The notes beneath the pieces were generated by a model. The model was given only the letters and a program-made list of their open reading frames with translations, had not been told where the DNA came from and did no database searches. A stretch of 5,775 bases of DNA from Arenicellales bacterium (GTDB lineage: Bacteria > Pseudomonadota > Gammaproteobacteria > BMS3Bbin11), in NCBI GenBank assembly GCA_029287965.1, contig JARFQC010000006.1:1-5775 (forward strand), written 5' to 3'. The number at the start of each line of letters is the position of its first letter. Positions within the stretch are counted from its first letter, which is position 1. Position numbers and translations under genes: made by a program. Shown piece after piece: positions 1 to 5,062 of this stretch.

Positions 1-15
1 AAGATTCCTTTCGTG

Positions 16-35
16 GAAAATTATCGTTATTTTTC
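16..35. promoter_or_regulatory. near-palindrome with a ModE-like half-site
   Basis: The 20-base segment pairs with its own reverse complement at 8 of 10 positions: outer GAAAA/TTTTC arms around an ATCGTTAT core. CGTTAT at 25-30 equals one half of the ModE operator as I recall it from E. coli modABC (CGTTAT...ATAACG), but the matching ATAACG half is not found at the expected distance. It could be a binding site for a molybdate- or tungstate-sensing regulator of the ModE/TunR type. It could equally be chance in AT-rich DNA, or the T-rich tail of an upstream terminator, since TTCC/GGAA at 5-8/15-18 lies just before it. This is a weak call. Confidence 0.2.
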
Positions 36-171
36 TATTGAATGAGCCAGCCAACATACCATAAATCACTTGAGAGGCAAGATATTTGGACTAAATGAAC
101 CAGTTGCCCGATGCTGACTGCGACAAAATTTCCCAGCATGATTGCGCGTCGTGCCCGTAAGCCTGTTAATA

Positions 172-193
172 GATGCATAATATGTATGGCATC
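172..193. promoter_or_regulatory. imperfect inverted repeat over a -10-like hexamer (candidate operator)
   Basis: GATGCATA (172-179) and TATG-G-CATC (185-193) form an 8-base-pair inverted repeat with one unpaired G and a 5-base centre. CATAAT at 176-181 matches the sigma70 -10 consensus at five of six positions. It would put a transcription start near 188, about 50 bases before the tupA start codon. No good -35 hexamer sits 16-18 bases upstream, which would fit an activator-dependent promoter or a chance match. The repeat overlaps the putative -10, as a repressor operator would. Both the promoter and the operator reading are inferred from sequence shape only. Confidence 0.25.
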
Positions 194-209
194 AATCTTG
201 CGTAAAGTA

Positions 210-239
210 ATGAACATCATTTTCTCATACGGCGTTCAT
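210..239 (+). repeat. short inverted repeat abutting the tupA start codon
   Basis: ATGAAC (210-215) and GTTCAT (234-239) are perfect reverse complements with 18 bases between them. The right arm ends one base before the tupA ATG at 241. In the mRNA this could form a weak hairpin over the place where a Shine-Dalgarno should be, and no purine-rich ribosome-binding motif is visible there. Six base pairs with a long loop may not be stable, so function is speculative. Confidence 0.2.
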
Positions 240-240
240 C

Positions 241-1110
241 ATGCGATTCATCAATATCTTTTCACGTATGCTGCTGGGCAGCTTTATTTTCCTACCTGCG
301 ATGGCGCAAGCGGCCAACACAACAGATGAGATACCTGTTCGCCTTGCTACCACAACCAGCACGGAAAACTCTGGTCTGCTCAGGCACCTGCTGCCTCGCT
401 TTGAGCAGGACAGCGGTTACCGCGTCCATGTCATCGCGGTAGGAACCGGAAAGGCCCTGCGAATGGGACGCGATGGTGATGTCGACGTGGTGCTCGTGCA
501 TGCACCTGCTGCCGAACAGGCCTTCGTCAGTGAAGGTTCCGGTGTGCAGCGCCGCGATGTCATGTACAACGACTTCGTCATTGTCGGCCCCCAATCCGAC
601 CCGGCCAACGCCGCAACAGGCACCAGTGGTAGCACTGCGCTGGCACGAATTGCCGCTGAATCGCAACTTTTCATCTCCAGGGGCGACGATTCGGGTACCA
701 ACAAGAAAGAACTGTCACTGTGGAAAGACGCCTCCATCAAGCCCGTGGGCAGCTGGTATCGTGAAGCCGGACAGGGCATGGGCAAGGTTCTGCAGATGGC
801 AGGCGAATTGTCCGCCTACACGCTCACCGACCGTGCAACCTGGCTGGCATACAGCGATAAGTCACCGCTGAAAATCGTATTCGAAGGCGACCCGGGCCTG
901 TTCAACCCTTACGGCATCATCGCGGTCAATCCAGCGAACTATCCGGACATAAATCACGCCGGCGCCATGGCGCTGATAAACTGGATTACTTCTCCAGCCG
1001 GGCAACAGCACATCGGCAGTTACCGCCTGGCCGGCAGCCAGTTGTTCACGCCTTCGGCCGATTCCTCGCTGCTGGCAAGGGACAAGGAACAGGCAAAAAC
1101 GATCCGCTAG
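241..1110 (+). CDS. tupA: tungstate ABC transporter, periplasmic substrate-binding protein TupA
   Basis: TupA captures tungstate in the periplasm with high affinity and hands it to the TupBC importer. The 289-residue product starts with a Sec signal peptide: basic R2, hydrophobic core about 10-20, and an AQA|AN cleavage site after residue 24. The mature part carries the family motifs in order: TTTSTENSGLL (37-47, oxyanion-binding loop), VGTGKAL (67-73), DVVLVHAP (82-89), RRDVMYNDFVIVGP (104-117), RGDDSGTNKKE (147-157) and YTLTDRATW (193-201). These separate TupA from ModA and WtpA. From memory, many relatives have H where this one has N154. ATG 241 is preferred because a stop lies in frame at 211-213 and the signal peptide is complete; the later Met10 would remove its basic end. 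No Shine-Dalgarno precedes it. It is first in the operon, 13 bases before tupB. Molybdate as a second substrate cannot be ruled out. Confidence 0.95.
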   Translation: MRFINIFSRMLLGSFIFLPAMAQAANTTDEIPVRLATTTSTENSGLLRHLLPRFEQDSGYRVHVIAVGTGKALRMGRDGDVDVVLVHAPAAEQAFVSEGSGVQRRDVMYNDFVIVGPQSDPANAATGTSGSTALARIAAESQLFISRGDDSGTNKKELSLWKDASIKPVGSWYREAGQGMGKVLQMAGELSAYTLTDRATWLAYSDKSPLKIVFEGDPGLFNPYGIIAVNPANYPDINHAGAMALINWITSPAGQQHIGSYRLAGSQLFTPSADSSLLARDKEQAKTIR

Positions 1111-1123
1111 CCCCGACAACACT

Positions 1124-1825
1124 ATGGACTCGCTCAACAGTGCCACCCTTGATGCCATGCAACTGCTCGTATCAGGCGACAGTGAACTGTGGAACATCAT
1201 TGGCATTTCGTTCAGGGTATCGACAACGGCCCTGCTGATTGCCGTCCCGCCCTCCCTGCTCATTGCGTTTGCACTTGCCTATGGACACTTCCCGGGGCGC
1301 CGCCTGCTGATCTCTGCTTTCAGTACCCTGCTGTCCGTTCCTGCCGTGGTCGTCGGCCTTACCCTGTACCTGGTGCTGTCACGCCAGGGACCGCTGGGTG
1401 ACTGGAAGCTGCTGTTCACCCAGAGCGCAATGGTTATGGGCCAGATCGCCTTGTGCGTTCCCATCCTTGTCGCCATGGGGCATTCTGCCCTCCAGGCGGC
1501 CGATCGCCGTGCCTGGGAAACCGCCCGTACCTTGGGTGCCGGATTATTGAGATCGGTCCTGACCGTGATGCATGAAGTACGCTTCGGCCTGCTGGCGGCT
1601 CTACTGGCGGCCTACGGTCGCATTATCGCCGAAGTCGGAGCCTCAATGATGCTGGGCGGGAACATTCTCCACTACACGCGCAACATACCGACGGCCATTG
1701 CCCTGGAAACCAGCAAGGGTGAGTTCAGCCAGGGTATTGCACTGGGTATCGTCCTGCTGTTGCTGGCCTTTGCCCTCAATGGCATGCTGCACTACTTTCA
1801 GGGCAAGGGGCGTTTCGCTGTATGA
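1124..1825 (+). CDS. tupB: tungstate ABC transporter, inner-membrane permease TupB
   Basis: TupB is the transmembrane channel of the tungstate importer and is expected to act as a homodimer. The 233-residue length is normal for the family. Hydrophobic segments lie at about 33-53, 61-85, 102-120, 154-176 and 204-224, consistent with five helices. The cytoplasmic coupling (EAA) loop is WETARTLGAG at 131-140, with the usual conserved glycine. It is followed by IIAEVGASMMLGGNI (167-181), a stretch typical of TupB-type permeases. The start at 1124 is the first ATG after the tupA stop; Met12 is an alternative. No clear Shine-Dalgarno precedes it, so translation may depend on ribosomes finishing tupA 13 bases upstream. 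The TGA stop overlaps the tupC ATG by 4 bases. Assignment rests on motifs and on sitting between tupA and tupC. Confidence 0.93.
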   Translation: MDSLNSATLDAMQLLVSGDSELWNIIGISFRVSTTALLIAVPPSLLIAFALAYGHFPGRRLLISAFSTLLSVPAVVVGLTLYLVLSRQGPLGDWKLLFTQSAMVMGQIALCVPILVAMGHSALQAADRRAWETARTLGAGLLRSVLTVMHEVRFGLLAALLAAYGRIIAEVGASMMLGGNILHYTRNIPTAIALETSKGEFSQGIALGIVLLLLAFALNGMLHYFQGKGRFAV

Positions 1826-2541
1826 ATCCGGTCGTCAACATTCAGTTCTCCGGGATACGCAAGCGTTACCGCAGGCGCATCATTCTCGACGACGTGGATA
1901 TTTCGCTGCATGCAGAGCAATGCCTGCTGCTGTGCGGTGCCAATGGCGCCGGCAAGACAACCCTGCTGAAGATCATGGCGGGCCTGCTCAGACCCGACCA
2001 TGGAACGATGAACATCGGGCTGGGCGAAATGAAATGGCGACGCTGCAAAAACGTACTGCAGGAGAAGGTCATGTACCTGCATCAGCACCCCTACATGTTC
2101 GATGCCAGTGTCAGGAAAAACATTGCCTATGGCCTGCCGCGCAACACGTCTCCGGCTAACAGGCGTAAGCATGTCGATGAGGCGCTGCAATGGGCAGGAC
2201 TCGAAGATCTTGCATCGGCCGACGCCACCAGCCTGTCGGGCGGTGAAGCGCAAAGAGTTGCGCTGGCAAGGGCCTGGCTGAGAGCCCCTGCCGTGCTGCT
2301 ACTTGATGAACCAACGGCTAACATGGACCAGGAGTCCCGTCTGCGCACCCACGCACTGCTGCGCCAGCTCAAGGATGCGGGCATGGCGATCGTGATCACC
2401 AGCCATGATATTTTGCAGTTCCAGCCCTTTGCTGAAAAACTGCTCAAGCTCGAAGGCGGCCGGCTCACTCACATCGGTGCCGACAAGCCGGATAACGTTT
2501 CCGCATTTCCGTTACAACAGGCACACCACAAGCAGGCATGA
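1822..2541 (+). CDS. tupC: tungstate ABC transporter, ATP-binding protein TupC
   Basis: TupC is the cytoplasmic ATPase that drives tungstate import through TupB. All ABC motifs are intact: Walker A GANGAGKT (39-46, Lys45), Q-loop Gln88 in YLHQHPYMF, signature LSGGEAQR (138-145), Walker B VLLLDEPT (158-165, Glu163 as catalytic base) and switch histidine His195 in TSHD. The protein ends about 44 residues after His195, so there is no room for the C-terminal TOBE/Mop oxyanion-sensing domain of ModC; this supports Tup rather than Mod. The ATG overlaps the tupB stop as ATGA. AAGGGG at 1805-1810, 11 bases before the ATG, is a possible though distant Shine-Dalgarno. The stop overlaps mobA in the same way, tying the transporter to the cofactor genes. 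Substrate specificity comes from the linked tupA, not from this sequence. Confidence 0.93.
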   Translation: MNPVVNIQFSGIRKRYRRRIILDDVDISLHAEQCLLLCGANGAGKTTLLKIMAGLLRPDHGTMNIGLGEMKWRRCKNVLQEKVMYLHQHPYMFDASVRKNIAYGLPRNTSPANRRKHVDEALQWAGLEDLASADATSLSGGEAQRVALARAWLRAPAVLLLDEPTANMDQESRLRTHALLRQLKDAGMAIVITSHDILQFQPFAEKLLKLEGGRLTHIGADKPDNVSAFPLQQAHHKQA

Positions 2542-3143
2542 ACTCATTGATTCAAAACGATGTCACCGCTGTAATCCTGGCCGGTGGCCGGGGACAACGG
2601 CTGGGGGGGCTGGACAAGGGCCTGGTGCAGATCGAAGGCAAACCCCTGATCGAGCATATCCTCGCGGCCATGGCCGGCCAGGCAGATGAAATCATTATCA
2701 ACGCCAATCGCAACTGCGACGTGTATGCCGCCTATAAACACCGTGTCGTCAGTGACGAGATGACCGGCTACCAGGGACCGCTGGCCGGCTTCGCAGCCGC
2801 CATGACCGCCTGCGATACGGATTTCATCGTCACCCTGCCCTGCGACGGCCCGTTTGTCCCGGCCGACCTGGTGAACCGGCTGGTCGAGGCGCTCGAGCAG
2901 GAAAATGCCGATATAGCCGTGGCACATGACGGAAAACGCATGCAGCCCGTCTACGCCCTGATTACCCGCTCGCTGCTGCCGGACCTGCAGGACTTTCTCG
3001 ATGGCGGAGAACGCAAGATAGACATCTGGTATGCACGGCACAATACCGCACTGGCCGACTTTTCGGATGTGCGTGAAACCTTCTTCAATATCAACACCGA
3101 GGACGATAAACGAGCACTCCTCGACAGAGAACAGATGACATGA
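2538..3143 (+). CDS. mobA: molybdenum cofactor guanylyltransferase MobA
   Basis: MobA transfers GMP from GTP to Mo- (or W-) molybdopterin, giving the guanine dinucleotide cofactor of DMSO-reductase-family enzymes; it acts in the cytoplasm. The 201-residue product has the nucleotidyltransferase fold motifs: N-terminal LAGGRGQRLGGLDKGL (14-29, GTP and phosphate binding), EGKPLIEH (33-40), ANRN (56-59), YQGPLAG (78-84), the metal-binding PCDGP (101-105, Asp103) and NINT (184-187). E. coli MobA (about 194 residues, from memory) has the same order, with CDTP where this protein has CDGP. The start overlaps the tupC stop as ATGA and the stop overlaps mobB as ATGA. No good Shine-Dalgarno is spaced for this ATG, so coupling to tupC is likely. 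A run of seven G at 2603-2609 encodes Leu22-Gly24 of the active-site loop. Confidence 0.95.
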   Translation: MNSLIQNDVTAVILAGGRGQRLGGLDKGLVQIEGKPLIEHILAAMAGQADEIIINANRNCDVYAAYKHRVVSDEMTGYQGPLAGFAAAMTACDTDFIVTLPCDGPFVPADLVNRLVEALEQENADIAVAHDGKRMQPVYALITRSLLPDLQDFLDGGERKIDIWYARHNTALADFSDVRETFFNINTEDDKRALLDREQMT

Positions 3144-3703
3144 AAGATGCAAGCGTGCCCATGGTCGGTTTCTGTGCATGGAGCGGGACAGGCAAAACCA
3201 CCCTGCTGGCTAAACTGCTGCCCATGTTGAAGACGAAGGGGCTGCGGGTGGGTGTCGTCAAGCACGCCCATCACAGCTTCGATATAGACCACCCCGGCAA
3301 GGACAGTTATGTACTGCGCGAAGCCGGGGCCAGCCAGATGCTGATCGCATCACGTAAGCGCATGGCCCACATAACTGAATTCGAACATGGCAACGAGGAG
3401 CCTTCCCTGGCCGATGCGCTTGCCGGGCTCGACATGGAAACGCTCGACCTGGTGCTGGTGGAAGGCTTCAAGCATGAACACTTCAGGAAGATTGAACTGC
3501 ACCGACCGGCGCTGAACAAACCGCTGCTGTTTCCCGATGATCCCGACGTCATCGCCGTGGCATCCGATGCACCGATAGCGGAGAGCAGCAACGGATTGCC
3601 GAAGCTCGACCTGAATAATCCGGATCGGATCGTACAGTTCATCCTCGATGCAGTGATTGGCGCAGCACCTGCCTATTCGATTGGCGGAGCCGGCCAGTCA
3701 TGA
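3140..3703 (+). CDS. mobB: molybdopterin-guanine dinucleotide biosynthesis accessory protein MobB
   Basis: MobB is a small P-loop GTP-binding protein that assists MobA; in E. coli it is not essential and its exact role is unsettled. The 187-residue product is close to the E. coli length (about 175). Visible features are the Walker A AWSGTGKT (13-20, Lys19), the histidine-rich family motif KHAHHSFDIDHPGKDS (41-56), REAGASQ (60-66) and VLVEGFKHE (105-113), the Walker B-like strand. A late AVASDAP segment matches the family C-terminal part. Both ends overlap neighbours by ATGA (mobA stop, moeA start). GAGA at 3127-3130 is a weak Shine-Dalgarno 9 bases from the ATG. It is a free-standing MobB, not fused to MobA or MoeA as in some bacteria. 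Confidence 0.94.
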   Translation: MKDASVPMVGFCAWSGTGKTTLLAKLLPMLKTKGLRVGVVKHAHHSFDIDHPGKDSYVLREAGASQMLIASRKRMAHITEFEHGNEEPSLADALAGLDMETLDLVLVEGFKHEHFRKIELHRPALNKPLLFPDDPDVIAVASDAPIAESSNGLPKLDLNNPDRIVQFILDAVIGAAPAYSIGGAGQS

Positions 3704-4968
3704 GCAGTGTCATCCGCTCGGCATCCTGCAGCGATACGGTACCGGAGTCATCAATGCTGACCGTTGCACAAGCGCGCCAGCGAATTATTGATGATTTCAG
3801 CATTATTTCAGCGAGTGAAAAACTTAATCTACGCAATGCCCTGGCCAGGGTGCTCGCGGAAGATATCGTATCGCCCGTCTCCGTACCGGGACATACCAAC
3901 TCGGCAATGGACGGCTATGCCCTGGCAGGCAGTGGACTCCCCCGCTCCGGTGACAAGACCTTTCACGTCGCCGGAAAATCCTATGCCGGCGCCCCCTACC
4001 GGGGACAATGCCGGACCGGTGAGTGCATACGCATCATGACCGGTGCGGTAATGCCCGAGGGCACGGATACCGTGGTCATACAGGAACACATTCAACGTGT
4101 AGGTGACGATCATATTCGCATTGATGGTGGACATAGCGCTGGCCAGAATGTGCGCCAGGCAGGTGAAGACATTGCCGCGGGCGGTACCGTTCTGCACACG
4201 CCCCATACCCTGACACCCGCCGACCTGGGCATACTGGCTTCGCTGGGCATCGGCGAAGTCAGGGTGCGCCGTCGTCCGCGCGTGGCATTTTTTTCCACCG
4301 GCGACGAGCTGCGTTCCATCGGTGAACCCCTGGCGGAGGGCGAGGTATATGACAGCAATCGCTACAGCCTGTATGGCATGCTCAAGCGCCTGGACGTGGA
4401 CCTGCTGGACATGGGTGTCGTCCGCGATGACGCCGGTGCGGTGCGCACCGCATTGACCGAGGCTGCGGACATGGCTGATGTGGTGATCACATCCGGCGGT
4501 GTATCAGTCGGCGAAGCAGACTATATCAAGCCGGTGCTCGAGGAAACCGGGGCTATCGATTTCTGGAAGATTGCCATGAAGCCCGGCCGACCGCTGACCT
4601 ACGGTCGCATCGGCAACAGCCGCTTCTTCGGCCTGCCCGGCAATCCGGTCGCCGTCATGGTGACCTTCTACCAGTTTGTCCAACCTGCGCTGAAATACCT
4701 GGTCAGCGGCCACGTGAGCGAACCCCTGCTTTTGACGGCAACGAGCGAATCCGGGATTAGGAAACGCCCCGGCCGCTACGAGTTTCAACGCGGCATCTAC
4801 CGGCAGGATGAAGCAGGAACGTTCAGCGTCGGCAAGACCGGCAAACAGGGCTCAGGTGTGCTGATGTCCATGAGCAGGGCAAACTGTTTCATCCTGCTGC
4901 CGGAAGACTGTGACGGCATTGCCGCGGGTGAGTCCGTTACGATCCAGCCCTTCGATACGTTTGTTTAA
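3700..4968 (+). CDS. moeA: molybdopterin molybdenumtransferase MoeA
   Basis: MoeA inserts molybdate (or tungstate) into adenylylated molybdopterin, producing Moco/Wco for MobA. The 422-residue product (E. coli about 411) has all expected parts: NSAMDGYA (67-74, Asp71), IMTGAVMPEG (112-121, Thr114), the MoCF-binding domain with FSTGDEL (198-204, Glu203), VYDSNR (216-221), Asp242, SGGVSVGEADY (264-274, Asp273), WKIAMKPGRP (288-297, Lys289 and Lys293) and GLPGNPVA (310-317), then a C-terminal beta domain from about 345. These residues line up at a near-constant offset with the functional residues I recall from E. coli MoeA. ATG 3700 overlaps mobB as ATGA with GGAG 10 bases upstream. A second start at 3754 (Met19) has GGAG at 6 bases and gives a protein just as typical. 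The gene closes the operon and faces the TPR gene. Confidence 0.95.
   Translation: MSSVIRSASCSDTVPESSMLTVAQARQRIIDDFSIISASEKLNLRNALARVLAEDIVSPVSVPGHTNSAMDGYALAGSGLPRSGDKTFHVAGKSYAGAPYRGQCRTGECIRIMTGAVMPEGTDTVVIQEHIQRVGDDHIRIDGGHSAGQNVRQAGEDIAAGGTVLHTPHTLTPADLGILASLGIGEVRVRRRPRVAFFSTGDELRSIGEPLAEGEVYDSNRYSLYGMLKRLDVDLLDMGVVRDDAGAVRTALTEAADMADVVITSGGVSVGEADYIKPVLEETGAIDFWKIAMKPGRPLTYGRIGNSRFFGLPGNPVAVMVTFYQFVQPALKYLVSGHVSEPLLLTATSESGIRKRPGRYEFQRGIYRQDEAGTFSVGKTGKQGSGVLMSMSRANCFILLPEDCDGIAAGESVTIQPFDTFV
3744..3756 (+). promoter_or_regulatory. internal Shine-Dalgarno and alternative moeA start
   Basis: GGAG at 3744-3747 is followed by six bases and ATG at 3754-3756, which is textbook initiation spacing. 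Starting here drops the first 18 residues, a stretch rich in serine with no recognisable motif, and begins MLTVAQARQRI, where the conserved MoeA N-terminal helix starts. The upstream start at 3700 has a similar GGAG (3686-3689) but at 10 bases. Which start is used, or whether both are, cannot be decided from sequence alone. Confidence 0.5.
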
Positions 4969-5062
4969 CTCAGCAGTTTTCCCTCAACGCTTCCATCCTT
5001 GGATCAGGATAGGCGCTTACTGGGGTGTCGAGTCAGTATCGACAGCGGGCATCGTTGCTGTC
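4969..5062. terminator. weak stem-loops at the moeA / TPR convergent junction
   Basis: Only 48 bases separate the two facing stop codons. Three small inverted repeats lie here: ATCCT/AGGAT at 4995-4999/5006-5010, TGTCGA/TCGACA at 5026-5031/5039-5044, and GACAGC/GCTGTC at 5041-5046/5057-5062. The last two share bases 5041-5044 and cannot form together. They lie inside the final codons of the TPR gene. None is followed by a T-run on either strand, so a classical Rho-independent terminator is not visible. Termination may be Rho-dependent, or the two transcripts may overlap. Confidence 0.2.

Larger units (their letters stand above)
1..240. other. AT-rich leader upstream of tupA, no convincing gene
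   Basis: This stretch is about 40% GC by hand count, well below the following genes. Short open frames occur on both strands (plus 111-329, minus 220-35), but their translations resemble no family I know, lack a Shine-Dalgarno, and the plus one runs out of frame into tupA. Frame 1 is open from base 1 to a TGA at 43-45 and reads KIPFVENYRYFSIE, so the tail of an upstream plus-strand gene cannot be excluded. The region most likely holds the operon promoter and control sites. The inverted repeats are listed separately. I saw no clear sigma70 promoter with both hexamers at normal spacing. Confidence 0.6.

Noticed and set aside
35..220. Minus-strand 61-codon open frame in the leader
   Set aside because: It is AT-rich, has no recognisable motif or ribosome-binding site, and lies in a region better explained as the operon leader.
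1..240. Moco/Tuco riboswitch in the leader
   Set aside because: I looked for the conserved blocks as I remember them from the E. coli moaA leader and did not see a match. A covariance-model search would be needed to exclude a divergent version.
111..329. Plus-strand 72-codon open frame overlapping the tupA start
   Set aside because: It has no Shine-Dalgarno and resembles no known family. It runs out of frame into the tupA signal-peptide region, which is clearly coding in frame 241.
241..2541. Molybdate (ModABC) or WtpABC transporter instead of Tup
   Set aside because: The binding protein has the TupA motif set (TTTSTENSGLL, VGTGKAL, RGDDSGTNKKE, YTLTDRATW), and the ATPase has no room for a TOBE/Mop domain.
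2544..3179. Long minus-strand open frame opposite mobA (211 codons)
   Set aside because: It is a shadow of mobA in GC-rich DNA. The plus strand has clear MobA motifs, while the minus translation has none.
4288..4294. Seven-T run in moeA as a programmed frameshift site
   Set aside because: It encodes Phe-Phe-Ser of the conserved FSTGDEL motif in the normal frame, and the full-length frame continues intact, so no frameshift is needed.
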